Shown here: one piece after another, positions 1 to 9,474 of the stretch | Position numbering within the stretch: the first letter of the stretch is position 1 | How the letters are laid out: each line of letters opens with the position of its first letter | Assembly: GCF_003855255.1 (NCBI RefSeq) | Contig: NZ_CP034072.1 | Coordinates: 5,141,208 to 5,205,207, forward strand | Origin: Mycolicibacterium nivoides | GTDB lineage: Bacteria; Actinomycetota; Actinomycetes; Mycobacteriales; Mycobacteriaceae | Length of the DNA: 64,000 bases | Direction: 5' to 3' | Program-made: the position numbers and the translations under genes | Notes under the pieces: model-generated | The model's input: only the letters and a program-made list of their open reading frames with translations | Told to the model about the DNA's origin: nothing | Database searches by the model: none

Positions 1-459
1 CAGATTGGGGCTCGTCGACAACGCGGCCAGGTTGCGGTGGACCACCATCGCGCCCTGCGAGTAGCCGGCCAGGACGACCTCGCTGGCCGGGCACTGCTGG
101 GTGAAGGCCGCGTACTGGTTCGCCAGCGCCGCCACCCCGGCGTCGACACTGCTCATGAAGCCGCCCCAGCCCAGCAGGTCCCCGTCGGCCGGTACCGGCG
201 CCGCGGGGTAGACCACGGCCTCGGCGGTCATGGTTCGGCCGTCCTGCTGCACCCACCTGGACAGGTCGCTCAGGGAGTTGTAGACCACGCGGCCCATTCC
301 GGCGTCGACGCTCGGATCGTCCCGCTCACCCGAACCGGCGACACCGATCCAATGCACGTCGGGGCAGCCGGGACTGGCCTGCGCCGATCCCGCCGCAAAT
401 CCGACCGCCGTGCCGGCAAGCACGGCCGCTGAAGCCAGCGCCCATATCCGTCGCACCAT
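1..459 (-). CDS. Cutinase family secreted esterase, N-terminal part
   Basis: This is the first 153 codons of a secreted serine esterase; the gene runs off the left edge of the window. The ATG at 459 opens a signal peptide (MVRRIWALASAAVLAG, with likely cleavage after AQA). The mature part begins SPGCPDVHWIGVAGSGERDD and later carries the nucleophile motif GYSQG, both typical of mycobacterial cutinase-like proteins. These enzymes act outside the cell on lipid or ester substrates. The catalytic Asp and His would lie beyond the window. It sits downstream of tuf, behind a strong terminator, so it should be transcribed independently. The family is clear; the substrate is not. Confidence 0.85.
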   Translation of the reverse strand, partial: MVRRIWALASAAVLAGTAVGFAAGSAQASPGCPDVHWIGVAGSGERDDPSVDAGMGRVVYNSLSDLSRWVQQDGRTMTAEAVVYPAAPVPADGDLLGWGGFMSSVDAGVAALANQYAAFTQQCPASEVVLAGYSQGAMVVHRNLAALSTSPNL

Positions 460-550
460 GTTTGTCCCCAACCCGTGTAGCTCACCTATGCAATAAAGAT
501 CGTCTCAGCTACCACAGGCGTTACAGCAGACCCAGCAAGAACACGCCGGA

Positions 551-585
551 AAACAAAAACGGCGCTCACCCGGAGGTGAGCGCCG
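551..585 (-). terminator. Rho-independent terminator of tuf
   Basis: An 11-bp perfect stem (560-570 pairs with 575-585) with a four-base loop is followed, reading on the minus strand, by a T-rich run (551-559). It lies just after the tuf stop codon and closes the str operon. Confidence 0.9.
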
Positions 586-608
586 CTTTCGCGTGCTAGG
601 TCAGATCG

Positions 609-1799
609 TCACTTGACGATCTTGGTGACCCGGCCGGCGCCGACGGTACGGCCGCCCTCGCGGATCGCGAAGCGCAGGCCCTCGTCCATGGCGACGGGCT
701 GGATCAGCTTGACGGAGATGTCGGTGTTGTCACCGGGCATCACCATCTCGGTGCCCTCGGGGAGGGTAACCACGCCGGTCACGTCCGTGGTACGGAAGTA
801 GAACTGCGGGCGGTAGTTGTTGAAGAACGGCGTGTGGCGGCCGCCCTCGTCCTTGGACAGGATGTAGACGCTGCCCTCGAACTCGGTGTGCGGGGTGGTG
901 GTGCCGGGCTTGACCACAACCTGGCCACGCTCGACGTCCTCGCGCTTGATGCCACGAACCAGCAGACCGACGTTGTCGCCGGCCTGGCCCTGGTCGAGCA
1001 GCTTGCGGAACATTTCCACACCGGTGACGGTGGTCTTGGTCGTGGTCGGGCGGATGCCGACGATCTCGACCTCTTCGTTGACGTTGATCACGCCACGCTC
1101 GACACGACCGGTCACCACGGTGCCACGACCGGTGATGGTGAAGACGTCCTCAACGGGCATCAGGAACGGCTTGTCGGTCTCGCGAACCGGATCCGGGATC
1201 GACTCGTCGACCGCGTCCATCAGGTCCTCAACCGACTTGACCCACTTCGGGTCGCCCTCCAGCGCCTTCAGCGCGGAGACCCGGATGACCGGGGCGTCCT
1301 CGTCGAAGTCCTGGGCGGCCAGCAGTTCGCGGACCTCCATCTCGACGAGCTCGATGAGCTCCTCGTCGTCCACGGCATCCGACTTGTTCAGGGCCACCAG
1401 GATGTAGGGCACACCCACCTGGCGGGCCAGCAGAACGTGCTCGCGGGTCTGCGGCATCGGGCCGTCGGTCGCGGCGACCACCAGGATCGCGCCGTCCATC
1501 TGGGCGGCACCGGTGATCATGTTCTTGATGTAGTCGGCGTGACCGGGGGCGTCCACGTGGGCGTAGTGCCGCTTCTCGGTCTGGTACTCCACATGGGAGA
1601 TGTTGATCGTGATGCCGCGCTGACGCTCTTCCGGCGCATTGTCGATCTGGTCGAATGCGCGCGACTCGTTCAACTCGGGGTACTTGTCGTGCAGAACCTT
1701 GGTGATTGCTGCAGTAAGCGTCGTCTTGCCGTGGTCAACGTGACCGATGGTCCCGATGTTGACGTGCGGCTTCGTCCGCTCGAACTTCGCCTTCGCCAC
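609..1799 (-). CDS. tuf: Elongation factor Tu
   Basis: EF-Tu is the GTPase that delivers aminoacyl-tRNA to the ribosomal A site. The 396-residue protein is full length for the family. It shows the P-loop GHVDHGKTT near residue 19, DAPGH in place of the usual switch II DCPGH, and NKSD in the guanine-recognition position, followed by the two beta-barrel domains. The start is GTG with a strong AGGAGG six to ten bases upstream. It is the last gene of the rpsL-rpsG-fusA-tuf operon, 88 bp after fusA, and is followed by a strong terminator. Identity is essentially certain. Confidence 0.98.
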   Translation of the reverse strand: MAKAKFERTKPHVNIGTIGHVDHGKTTLTAAITKVLHDKYPELNESRAFDQIDNAPEERQRGITINISHVEYQTEKRHYAHVDAPGHADYIKNMITGAAQMDGAILVVAATDGPMPQTREHVLLARQVGVPYILVALNKSDAVDDEELIELVEMEVRELLAAQDFDEDAPVIRVSALKALEGDPKWVKSVEDLMDAVDESIPDPVRETDKPFLMPVEDVFTITGRGTVVTGRVERGVINVNEEVEIVGIRPTTTKTTVTGVEMFRKLLDQGQAGDNVGLLVRGIKREDVERGQVVVKPGTTTPHTEFEGSVYILSKDEGGRHTPFFNNYRPQFYFRTTDVTGVVTLPEGTEMVMPGDNTDISVKLIQPVAMDEGLRFAIREGGRTVGAGRVTKIVK

Positions 1800-1887
1800 T
1801 GTGGTGTCCTCCTGGACTTGTTGGTGCTTTTACTTAAAGCAATGTTGATGTGTTCAGTTGTGAGCCGCGACAGTTGCCGCGACGAGC

Positions 1888-3990
1888 TTACTGACCCGTC
1901 GCCTTCGCGATGATCTCCTTCGACACGTTCGCCGGAACTTCGGCGTACGAGTCGAACACCATGGAGTAGTTCGCCCGGCCCTGGGTCTTCGACCGAAGGT
2001 CGCCGACGTAGCCGAACATCTCCGACAGCGGCACCTGCGCCTTGACGACACGCGCACCGCTGCGCTCCTCCATGGCCTGGATCTGACCACGGCGGGAGTT
2101 CAAGTCGCCGATCACTTCACCCATGTAGTCCTCGGGTGTGATGACCTCGACAGCCATGATGGGCTCCAGGATGACCGGCTGAGCCGCCTGCGCGGCCTTC
2201 TTCAGCACCTGCGAACCCGCCACCTTGAACGCCATTTCCGAGGAGTCGACCTCGTGGTAGGCGCCGTCGAGCAGCGTCACCTTCACGTTCACCAGCGGGT
2301 AGCCGGCCAACACGCCGTACTGCATGGCGTCCTGCGCACCGGCATCCACCGACGGGATGTACTCGCGCGGGATGCGGCCACCGGTGACCTTGTTCTCGAA
2401 CTCGTAGGTGGCACCGTCCTCGCCGCTGAACGGCTCGAGGTCGATGAGCACCTTCGCGAACTGGCCGGAGCCACCCGTCTGCTTCTTGTGGGTGAACTCG
2501 ACCTTCTCCACCTTGCGGCGGATGGTCTCGCGGTACGCCACCTGGGGCTTACCGACGTTGGCCTCAACCTTGAACTCGCGACGCATGCGGTCCACCAGGA
2601 TGTCCAGGTGCAGCTCGCCCATACCGCCGATGACGGTCTGGCCGGTCTCCTGGTCCAGGTGCACCTTGAAGGTCGGGTCCTCTTCGGCGAGCTTCTGGAT
2701 CGCGGTGCCCAGCTTCTCCTGGTCACTCTTGGTCTTGGGCTCGATGGCCACCTCGATCACCGGATCGGGGAAGGTCATCGACTCGAGCACGACCTGCTGG
2801 TTCGGATCGCACAGGGTGTCACCAGTGGTGGTGTCCTTCAGACCGATCACGGCGTAGATGTGACCGGCGGAAGCCGACTCGACCGGGTTCTCCTTGTTCG
2901 CGTGCATCTGGAACAGCTTGCCCAGACGCTCCTTCTTGCCCTTGGTCGCGTTGACGACCTGGGCGCCGGACTCGACCTTGCCCGAGTACACGCGGACGTA
3001 GGTGAGCTTGCCGAAGAAGGGGTGCACGGCGATCTTGAAAGCCAGCGCGGCGAACGGCTCGTCGACCGACGGCTTGCGCAGAACCTCTTCGTCCTCCTTG
3101 CCGGGAACGTGGCCCTTGACGGACTCGACATCCAGCGGCGAGGGGAGGTAGTCGATCACGGCGTCCAGCATCGGCTGCACACCCTTGTTCTTGAACGCAC
3201 TGCCGCACAGCACCGGGTACAGCTCGCTGTTCACGGTCAGCTTGCGGATCGCGCCCTTGATCTCATCGATCGTGAGCTCTTCGCCGCCGAGGTACTTCTC
3301 CAGAAGCGCCTCGTCGGTTTCGGCGACGGTGTCCATCAGCTCGCTGCGGTACTCGGCGGCCTTGTCGGCCAGATCCGCGGGGATCTCGACGGTCTCGTAG
3401 CTCTCACCGAGCTTGGTCTCGCCACGCCACACCTTGGCGTTCATCTCGACCAGGTCGATGATGCCCTCGAAGTCGTTCTCGGCACCGATCGGCAACTGGA
3501 TCACCAGCGGCTTGGCGCCGAGGCGGTCCTTGATGGTCTGCACGGTGAAGTAGAAGTCCGCACCGAGCTTGTCCATCTTGTTGACGAAGCAGATCCGCGG
3601 CACGTCGTACTTGTCGGCCTGACGCCACACCTGCTCGGACTGGGGCTCAACACCCTCTTTGCCGTCGAAGACGGCAACGGCACCATCGAGCACACGCAGG
3701 CTGCGCTCCACCTCGACGGTGAAGTCGACGTGCCCGGGGGTGTCGATGATGTTGATCTGGTTGTTGTTCCAGAAGCAGGTGACGGCTGCGGAGGTGATGG
3801 TGATACCACGCTCCTGCTCCTGCTCCATCCAGTCGGTGGTGGAGGCACCGTCGTGCGTCTCACCGATCTTGTAGTTGACGCCGGTGTAATAGAGGATGCG
3901 CTCTGTCGTCGTCGTCTTGCCGGCGTCGATGTGCGCCATGATGCCGATGTTGCGGACCTTGTTCAGGTCTGTCAGCACGTCCTGTGCCAC
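1888..3990 (-). CDS. fusA: Elongation factor G
   Basis: EF-G is the GTPase that drives tRNA-mRNA translocation and, with RRF, ribosome recycling. The protein has 700 residues, the usual length. The N-terminal G domain has [23 protein letters not shown] and NKMD, followed by the EF-G domains II to V (the EYIPSVDAG stretch lies in domain IV). The start is GTG. It is the third gene of the str operon, 87 bp after rpsG. Mycobacteria often carry a second, divergent EF-G (fusA2) elsewhere; the position beside rpsG and tuf marks this as the main copy. Confidence 0.98.
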   Translation of the reverse strand: MAQDVLTDLNKVRNIGIMAHIDAGKTTTTERILYYTGVNYKIGETHDGASTTDWMEQEQERGITITSAAVTCFWNNNQINIIDTPGHVDFTVEVERSLRVLDGAVAVFDGKEGVEPQSEQVWRQADKYDVPRICFVNKMDKLGADFYFTVQTIKDRLGAKPLVIQLPIGAENDFEGIIDLVEMNAKVWRGETKLGESYETVEIPADLADKAAEYRSELMDTVAETDEALLEKYLGGEELTIDEIKGAIRKLTVNSELYPVLCGSAFKNKGVQPMLDAVIDYLPSPLDVESVKGHVPGKEDEEVLRKPSVDEPFAALAFKIAVHPFFGKLTYVRVYSGKVESGAQVVNATKGKKERLGKLFQMHANKENPVESASAGHIYAVIGLKDTTTGDTLCDPNQQVVLESMTFPDPVIEVAIEPKTKSDQEKLGTAIQKLAEEDPTFKVHLDQETGQTVIGGMGELHLDILVDRMRREFKVEANVGKPQVAYRETIRRKVEKVEFTHKKQTGGSGQFAKVLIDLEPFSGEDGATYEFENKVTGGRIPREYIPSVDAGAQDAMQYGVLAGYPLVNVKVTLLDGAYHEVDSSEMAFKVAGSQVLKKAAQAAQPVILEPIMAVEVITPEDYMGEVIGDLNSRRGQIQAMEERSGARVVKAQVPLSEMFGYVGDLRSKTQGRANYSMVFDSYAEVPANVSKEIIAKATGQ

Positions 3991-4077
3991 GGAAGTCTTC
4001 CCAACTCTTTCGCTTGCTTGATTAGGTGTTCGATTGCGCGCTTACCGGCACCCGACGCTGGATGCCGGGCGCGGGTA

Positions 4078-4548
4078 TCACCAGCGGTAGTGCGCGAAAG
4101 CCCGGTTCGCTTCAGCCATCTTGTGAGTGTCCTCACGACGCTTCACAGCGGCACCCAGGCCGTTGCTGGCGTCCAGGATCTCGTTGGCGAGGCGCTCGAT
4201 CATGGTCTTCTCACGACGAGCCTTGGAGAAGCTGACCAGCCAGCGCAGAGCCAGGGTGGTGGAGCGATCGGGGCGAACCTCGACCGGAACCTGGTAGGTG
4301 GCACCACCGACGCGGCGGCTACGCACCTCGAGGGCGGGCTTGACGTTGTCGAGCGCACGCTTGAGGGTGACGACCGGATCGGTGCCGGTCTTGTCGCGAG
4401 CCTGCTCCAGCGCACCGTAGACAATGCGCTCGGCCAGTGACTTCTTGCCGTCCAGCAGAACCTTGTTGACCAGCTGGGTGACCAGCTGCGACCCGTAGAC
4501 CGGATCGTTGACCAACGGACGCTTCGGCGCGGGACCCTTGCGCGGCAT
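4078..4548 (-). CDS. rpsG: 30S ribosomal protein S7
   Basis: S7 nucleates assembly of the 30S head by binding the 3' domain of 16S rRNA. The 156-residue protein begins [20 protein letters not shown] and contains the conserved [11 protein letters not shown] segment. Its ATG overlaps the rpsL stop by one base (TGATG), so translation is coupled to rpsL. In E. coli S7 is the feedback repressor of this operon; whether that holds here cannot be judged from the sequence. Confidence 0.98.
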   Translation of the reverse strand: MPRKGPAPKRPLVNDPVYGSQLVTQLVNKVLLDGKKSLAERIVYGALEQARDKTGTDPVVTLKRALDNVKPALEVRSRRVGGATYQVPVEVRPDRSTTLALRWLVSFSKARREKTMIERLANEILDASNGLGAAVKRREDTHKMAEANRAFAHYRW

Positions 4549-4922
4549 CAGCTCTTCTCCTTCTTGGCGCCGTAGCGGCTACGGGCCTGCTTGCGGTTCT
4601 TGACACCCTGGGTGTCGAGCGACCCGCGGATGATCTTGTAACGGACACCGGGGAGGTCCTTCACACGACCGCCGCGCACCAGCACCATCGAGTGCTCCTG
4701 CAGGTTGTGACCCTCACCGGGGATGTAGGCGGTGACCTCAACGCCACTGGTCAGCTTCACGCGGGCAACCTTGCGAAGCGCCGAGTTCGGCTTCTTCGGG
4801 GTGGTGGTGTACACGCGGGTGCACACGCCGCGGCGCTGCGGGCTGCCCTTGAGAGCCGCCGTCTTCACCTTGGCGACCTTGTCGCGGCGACCCTTGCGGA
4901 CCAGCTGGTTGATGGTTGGCAT
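4548..4922 (-). CDS. rpsL: 30S ribosomal protein S12
   Basis: S12 shapes the decoding centre. The 124-residue protein has the invariant [12 protein letters not shown] segment. Lys43 and Lys88, the residues changed in most streptomycin-resistant mycobacteria, are both lysine here, so this is a streptomycin-sensitive allele. It is the first gene of the str operon, with a 270-bp leader before the TetR gene. The ATG at 4922 is preceded by GAAAG at suitable distance. Confidence 0.98.
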   Translation of the reverse strand: MPTINQLVRKGRRDKVAKVKTAALKGSPQRRGVCTRVYTTTPKKPNSALRKVARVKLTSGVEVTAYIPGEGHNLQEHSMVLVRGGRVKDLPGVRYKIIRGSLDTQGVKNRKQARSRYGAKKEKS

Positions 4923-5192
4923 GTACCGGCTTTCTCTGTGTTGCTCTTTGCTGTTCTAAGTCTCTGTACTGCAGTTATCCCCCGGCCGCGTACCCCGCGT
5001 CCGGGCGTGTCGCACGTTCTTACACCGGTGGAATTCCGATGCGTGTTAGACATGCAAATTGGCCCGGCGTGCGGGCACGCTTGCGAAACACTCAGCCGCA
5101 TGCGCCTTCCGGCCAGGCACGATCTACCACGATACCAGGGCTGGCCGCGCCGAACCAAACCCGCTAACGAGAACCTAATCCCAGGTCAGACG
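4923..5192 (-). promoter_or_regulatory. Leader/promoter region of the str operon
   Basis: This 270-bp non-coding stretch separates the TetR stop from the rpsL start. It must hold the operon promoter unless rpsL is transcribed only from the TetR gene. I cannot point to a convincing -10/-35 pair; weak AT-rich candidates lie between 4955 and 4980. Confidence 0.4.
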
Positions 5193-5816
5193 CTACGACT
5201 CTCGTTGCCCCATACCTGCGGCCAGTCGTCGCAGCATATCGGTGAACACCGCATCGGTGTCGATGTCGTCCATCACACCCGTCATTTCGAGCAGGACGAA
5301 GCCGTGCAGAGCCGACCAGAACTGCAGTGCGGCATAGAAGGCATCCTCGCCTTCCAACCCATAGGAAGTCAGCACTTCGATGACCGGACCGGCCGCCGCC
5401 CTGGTGGCTGCCGAGTACTCGGGATCGTCTCCGCCGAAAGGCATCCGGGTGAACGCCGAGTAGCGACCGGGATGGTGATGGGCGTAGCTGCGGTAGGCGC
5501 TGGCCATCACAGCCACCGCATCGTCACGGGTGCGGCCGGAACCCACGGTGTTGAGCATCTCGATGATGTCGTCGATCACCCGCATCCGGACCGTGCGACG
5601 CAGGTCGTCAAGGCTCTGCACATGGTTGTAGAGCGACGGGCCCTTGGTACCGAGCTGGCCGGCCAGAGCATTGATCGTCAGGGCATCCCAGCCCTCGCGG
5701 TCCAGGAACGTCAGCGCGGCGTTGACGATGGCGTCACGGCTGAGCTTGGTGGTCCGAGCCGGCCGCGACTGGGAACGTCGGGCGCTGGCCACCTGTGGCT
5801 CCGGCCGAGCTGACAT
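5193..5816 (-). CDS. TetR family transcriptional regulator (Rv0681-like position)
   Basis: A 207-residue regulator. Residues of about 25-70 form the TetR helix-turn-helix (LSRDAIVNAALTFLDREG ... PSLYNHV). The remainder is a ligand-binding domain of the TetR C33/WHG type. It is codirectional with and directly upstream of rpsL, the position held by Rv0681 in M. tuberculosis. A 13-bp inverted repeat at 5828-5840 just before the start suggests autoregulation. Ligand and targets are unknown. Confidence 0.88.
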   Translation of the reverse strand: MSARPEPQVASARRSQSRPARTTKLSRDAIVNAALTFLDREGWDALTINALAGQLGTKGPSLYNHVQSLDDLRRTVRMRVIDDIIEMLNTVGSGRTRDDAVAVMASAYRSYAHHHPGRYSAFTRMPFGGDDPEYSAATRAAAGPVIEVLTSYGLEGEDAFYAALQFWSALHGFVLLEMTGVMDDIDTDAVFTDMLRRLAAGMGQRES

Positions 5817-5827
5817 TTACGCACTGC

Positions 5828-5840
5828 CTTCGAATCGAAG
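5828..5840. promoter_or_regulatory. Candidate TetR operator
   Basis: A perfect inverted repeat, CTTCG-AAT-CGAAG, lies 12 bases upstream of the TetR start codon, a typical autoregulatory site. It is short, so chance is possible. Confidence 0.4.
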
Positions 5841-5897
5841 TGATTGACGTCCCCCGTTGGGGTCGCCGTGAAACTGTAGCCCCTCTGACAGCGCAGA

Positions 5898-6404
5898 TCA
5901 GTTCATCCGGCCCTGACTGAGCCGGGCGAGTTTCTCGGTGACCTGACACAGATCCGGCAGCGTGGCCGGGTTCATGGTCTGAATCGACCAGGTGATCACA
6001 TCCTCACCCTTGGCCACATAGATACTGCACACATTCGCGTCCGCGGCGCGGAATCCCTGATTGCCGTCGATGGACAGTTCGGTGAGGGTGCGTCCGGCCC
6101 GGGTCTCCAGGGTCCGCTCGGTGTCCATGTCACTCCCCCGGTACCACCAGGTGGAGATGCCCATCCCGGCACCGAAGGTGCCCAGGACCGAGTTCTCCTG
6201 CCAGAAACACCCGGTATCGCTGACCACGGCCTTGGTGAACATCGAGGAGCCGACGGCATCGGCGATGTCGGCGTCGGTGACACCGTTGCAGTCCGCGCCG
6301 TGAAAACCGCCGCCGGCGGGAGCCGACTCCGGAGCCGGCGGGGCGTCCGTCGATCCACACGCCGTCAGCAGCGCCGCGGCGGCGACGCCGGTCAGACACC
6401 TCAT
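5898..6404 (-). CDS. DUF3558 lipoprotein
   Basis: A 168-residue exported lipoprotein. The N-terminus MRCLTGVAAAALLTAC is a short lipoprotein signal with lipobox LLTAC at residues 12-16, so it should be anchored to the membrane. The rest is a DUF3558 domain (CFWQEN, STWWYRG, cysteines near both ends), common in mycobacteria and of unknown function. An in-frame GTG at 6425 would add seven residues; neither start has an obvious Shine-Dalgarno. It follows a second DUF3558 gene by 23 bp, so the two likely form an operon and may act as a pair. Confidence 0.85.
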   Translation of the reverse strand: MRCLTGVAAAALLTACGSTDAPPAPESAPAGGGFHGADCNGVTDADIADAVGSSMFTKAVVSDTGCFWQENSVLGTFGAGMGISTWWYRGSDMDTERTLETRAGRTLTELSIDGNQGFRAADANVCSIYVAKGEDVITWSIQTMNPATLPDLCQVTEKLARLSQGRMN

Positions 6405-6427
6405 TGCGAGGTAGCGGTGCGCCACGG

Positions 6428-7012
6428 TCAGAGTTCCGATTGAAGCGTGGCCGACAGCAGCTTCTTCGCGTCCTGGCACGGATCGCCCTTGGCGGCTTGT
6501 CCGGCAGCACCCGCACCGCGGAACTGCACCCACCAACTGATCACGCCCGACCCGGCCGACGCGGTCGCCCAGCAGGCCGCGCCCGTCACGTCGCGGCGCG
6601 CCACGAACGCCTGGTGCCGCTCGACCACGACGTCGGTGATCTGCGCATCCCGGCTGCGGGCCACCGCCCGCTCGCGCTCCAGCGAGCCCTTCTCGAACCA
6701 GGAGAAGATCACGTCGAGCATCGCGGGCGAGCCCGCATTCGGCTCGGCACCGGGCTGGGTCTTGCGCGACAGCACGTACTGGCAGACCGCACCGCTGTAC
6801 GGGCGCACCACGTTGTCGGCGGCCAGGATCTCCTGGATCGTGCTGTCGACGAGCAGCCCGCACCGGTCGTCGACGTATCCGAAACTGCGGTCGGGGTCGG
6901 CGGTACCGGCCGACGCGCGCTGGGCAGCCCCGTCGATGGTGTGCGAACACCCCGCGACGGTCACCACGGCTGTGACCGCCACGGCAGCAGCCTGAACAAC
7001 ACACCGACGCAT
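6428..7012 (-). CDS. DUF3558 lipoprotein
   Basis: A 194-residue paralogue of the adjacent lipoprotein gene. The start at 7012 gives MRRCVVQAAAVAVTAVVTVAGC, a lipoprotein signal with lipobox VAGC. The domain carries RCGLL, CQYVLSR, CWATA and a terminal CQDAKKLL, the cysteine-bearing pattern of DUF3558. A longer reading from 7045 would add residues before the signal and is less likely. It is first in a two-gene unit and divergent from the DUF3060 genes across 131 bp. Function unknown. Confidence 0.85.
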   Translation of the reverse strand: MRRCVVQAAAVAVTAVVTVAGCSHTIDGAAQRASAGTADPDRSFGYVDDRCGLLVDSTIQEILAADNVVRPYSGAVCQYVLSRKTQPGAEPNAGSPAMLDVIFSWFEKGSLERERAVARSRDAQITDVVVERHQAFVARRDVTGAACWATASAGSGVISWWVQFRGAGAAGQAAKGDPCQDAKKLLSATLQSEL

Positions 7013-7143
7013 TGCTGAACACGGTACCCAGCACCGAGACAGCACGCGACCCGTCGGCGAACGCCCGACAAACTCGTCAACACTTGCCGCGACGAGAAGT
7101 GCGCCACGTACTCTTCTCGCAGCGGATCGGAAGGGGATTCACC

Positions 7144-7533
7144 GTGAATTGGACAGCTGTGAGCCGGAGGACGATTGTCGGGCTGGCGGCCGGCACGCTC
7201 GCGTTGCCGCTGGCGCTCACCGTCGGTGCGCCCGGCGCCGCAGCCAAGAACGGTGACACCACCGTCACCGGCCAGGGCATCGAACAAACCATTGACTGCA
7301 ACAACGCCACACTGTTCGTCAACGGAACCGATATCCGGATCACCGCGTTGGGCACCTGCTGGGCGGTCGCCGTGCAGGGGTCGTCCAACGTCGTGGTCGC
7401 CGACAACGTCATCAACGACGTCACCGTGTACGGCTACGACCAGACCGTGTTCTTCAAGAACGGCGATCCGATACTCGTCGACCGCGGCCGCGAACTGGGG
7501 ATGACCAACCAGATCAGTCGCGTCCCCGCCTGA
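7144..7533 (+). CDS. DUF3060 exported protein (Rv0680c-like position)
   Basis: A 129-residue exported protein. The GTG at 7144 follows GGAAGGGG at good spacing and opens a signal peptide ending around GAPGAAA. An earlier in-frame start at 7012 lacks signal-like sequence and is rejected. The mature part has the DUF3060 pattern of short beta repeats (TLFVNGTDIRITALGTC ... SNVVVADNVINDV), suggesting a small right-handed beta-helix. It is followed 31 bp later by a lipoprotein of the same family. Function unknown. Confidence 0.85.
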   Translation: MNWTAVSRRTIVGLAAGTLALPLALTVGAPGAAAKNGDTTVTGQGIEQTIDCNNATLFVNGTDIRITALGTCWAVAVQGSSNVVVADNVINDVTVYGYDQTVFFKNGDPILVDRGRELGMTNQISRVPA

Positions 7534-7564
7534 TCAAGCCCGAGGCAGAAAGCAGAGACTTACC

Positions 7565-7981
7565 GTGTTCACCCGTTTCCCCCACACCCAGTTGATTCTC
7601 GGGATCGGCGCCGCGGCAGCGGCGCTCACCCTCGCGGCCTGTGGTTCCGAAAGCTCGGACACCACCACCCCGAGTGCCACCGCGGGACAGTCCGGGGTCA
7701 ACGTCGAGGTCGGCAACACCATCAACTACATGTCGGTCGGCACCACGACCGACATCGACTGCGCCGACGGCAAGTCGCTCACTGTCGGTGGCACCAACAA
7801 CACGCTGACGGTCAAGGGCACGTGCGCCAACGTGAACATCGGCGGATCCGACAACAAGATCACCTTCGAGCGGATCGACAAGGGACTGACCATTATCGGG
7901 CTGAACAACACCGTCACCTACGCGGCGGGCGACCCGAAGGTCACCAACACCGGCAGCAACAACAAGGTCAACAAGGGCTAA
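7565..7981 (+). CDS. DUF3060 lipoprotein (Rv0679c-like position)
   Basis: A 138-residue lipoprotein with lipobox LAAC (residues 23-26), a Ser/Thr-rich linker (SSDTTTPSATAG) and a DUF3060 domain of asparagine-rich short repeats (GGTNNTLTVKGTC, GGSDNKITF, IGLNNTVTY). The start is GTG. It is the second gene of a DUF3060 pair; its TAA overlaps the convergent echA5 stop by three bases. M. tuberculosis has a threonine-rich lipoprotein in this position (Rv0679c, from memory). Probably a cell-envelope protein; function unknown. Confidence 0.85.
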   Translation: MFTRFPHTQLILGIGAAAAALTLAACGSESSDTTTPSATAGQSGVNVEVGNTINYMSVGTTTDIDCADGKSLTVGGTNNTLTVKGTCANVNIGGSDNKITFERIDKGLTIIGLNNTVTYAAGDPKVTNTGSNNKVNKG

Positions 7982-8745
7982 TCGGCGCTGGCGCCGTGCC
8001 GGCCCGCTCCCCCGGCGAACCGACCGGCGCCATGCGCGGCCTCTTCCGCGACGCGGGCGATGCTGGCGAATTCGAATTCCATTGCCGCCTGCTCGGATTC
8101 GCCCCACTGGTGCAGTGCTGACATGCGGTCGGCCCGCAGGCACTGCTGAGGCAGCCGGGACAGTTCGCCGGCCAGTTCCTCTGCCGCCGCGCGGGCTTGC
8201 CCTGTGGGCACCACCCGGTTGGCCAGGCCGATCGCGTGGGCTTCGGCCGCGTCGACGGCGCGTCCGGTCAGGATCAGGTCCATGGCGCGGCTCTGCCCGA
8301 TCAGCCGCGGCAGCCGCACGGTGCCGCCGTCGATCAGCGGCACTCCCCAGCGGCGGCAGAACACCCCCAGCACGGCATCCTCCTCGACGACGCGCAGGTC
8401 ACACCACAACGCCAGTTCCAACCCGCCGGCCACCGCATGGCCGCCGATCGCAGCGATCACAGGCTTGGACAACACCATGCGGCTCGGCCCCATGGGACCG
8501 GGCCCGGCGGGGTCGAGCCGGTTCATCTCCGGCGTGCCGAATGCTTTGAGATCCGCACCGGCACAGAATGTTCCACCGGCGCCGGTCAATACCGCGACGG
8601 CGGCATCCTCGTCAGCGTCGAATTGCTCGAACGCCGCGTACAGCGCCGCGGCAGTGGGGCCGTCGACCGCGTTGCGGGCATGCGGCCGGTCGATGATGAC
8701 CGTGGTCACCGGTCCGTTGCGTTCGACCCGGACAGCTTCGGTCAC
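7978..8745 (-). CDS. echA5: Enoyl-CoA hydratase/isomerase family protein
   Basis: A 255-residue crotonase-fold protein, expected to hydrate or otherwise process an acyl-CoA thioester in the cytosol. It has GAGGTFCAGADLKAFG (first oxyanion-hole segment) and a GGHAVAGGLELALWCDLRV segment. The start is a GTG that overlaps the upstream PaaX-like stop (GTGA) with GGAGGCGA as ribosome site. It is last in the fadE8-echA4-paaX-echA5 run, the same order as Rv0672-Rv0675. The symbol rests on that synteny; the actual substrate is unknown. Confidence 0.88.
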   Translation of the reverse strand: MTEAVRVERNGPVTTVIIDRPHARNAVDGPTAAALYAAFEQFDADEDAAVAVLTGAGGTFCAGADLKAFGTPEMNRLDPAGPGPMGPSRMVLSKPVIAAIGGHAVAGGLELALWCDLRVVEEDAVLGVFCRRWGVPLIDGGTVRLPRLIGQSRAMDLILTGRAVDAAEAHAIGLANRVVPTGQARAAAEELAGELSRLPQQCLRADRMSALHQWGESEQAAMEFEFASIARVAEEAAHGAGRFAGGAGRHGASAD

Positions 8746-9473
8746 GTCGCCTCCATCAGTTCAGTACGGTCGCGCCTCACGACGAGTTCGGCAGCAAAGT
8801 CGTTGTACGCCTTACGCAGTTCGGCACCCGGCCACTCACCCGACAGTAACTCGTCCGGCAGCACCGGGTCCGCCAGCAGGTGGCGCACGATGCCCGCGGC
8901 CGCGACGAACCGGCCCGGAACGTCGGTCGCGGCGGCCATCTCCTCCAGTAGTTGCTCGCCCGTGCGCCGCCAGCCGGGCAGATCCCACAGCGTGGCGGCC
9001 AGGCCGGCCGGATCCTCGTCCCGGGCGTGCAGCAGCCGCACCCGGCCGGTGATCTCCCGGGGCAACACCTGGTCCAGATTGTCCGGGCGCATCCACACAC
9101 CCTCGCGCAGTTCGCCGAACCGGTACTGCTGCAGGGTATTCCGCAGCGCAGCGCGGGTGCGGGCGTCGGTGCCGACACTGGTGATGACCAGTGTCTGCCA
9201 CTGTCCGTCGTAGTCCCGCAGTTTCGGGTCGATCGCGTCGTCCTGGCGCCGCTGACGGTTCAGCAGACGGTCCGACAGCCGGTAGCCGTCCTCCGAACGG
9301 ATCAGGTCACCGGCGCCGACCATGCGGGTCAACGCCACCCGGAGGGTTGGTTCCTTGATGTCGAAATCGGCTGTCAACCTGACCAGTTCGGCGGCACGCG
9401 CCCAGGCCGGGTGGGCACCGAGCAGCACGCTCAGCACCACCGACCGGGCCGTCATCCGAGTGAGCGCGGGCAC
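8742..9473 (-). CDS. PaaX-like transcriptional regulator (Rv0674-like)
   Basis: A 243-residue regulator of the PaaX type: an N-terminal winged helix (LTRMTARSVVLSVLLGAHPAW is its start; IKEPTLRVALTRMVGAGDL the recognition part) and a long C-terminal domain. PaaX repressors sense aryl-CoA esters such as phenylacetyl-CoA. The GTG at 9473 lies one base after the echA4 stop; ATG at 9455 is an alternative. Its position inside a fatty acyl-CoA operon suggests it senses an acyl- or aryl-CoA handled by its neighbours. Confidence 0.82.
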   Translation of the reverse strand: MPALTRMTARSVVLSVLLGAHPAWARAAELVRLTADFDIKEPTLRVALTRMVGAGDLIRSEDGYRLSDRLLNRQRRQDDAIDPKLRDYDGQWQTLVITSVGTDARTRAALRNTLQQYRFGELREGVWMRPDNLDQVLPREITGRVRLLHARDEDPAGLAATLWDLPGWRRTGEQLLEEMAAATDVPGRFVAAAGIVRHLLADPVLPDELLSGEWPGAELRKAYNDFAAELVVRRDRTELMEAT

Positions 9474-9474
9474 G

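Noticed and set aside
2254..4440. A 728-codon open frame antisense to fusA and rpsG
   Set aside because: Spans two unrelated genes and their gap in the opposite strand; a shadow.
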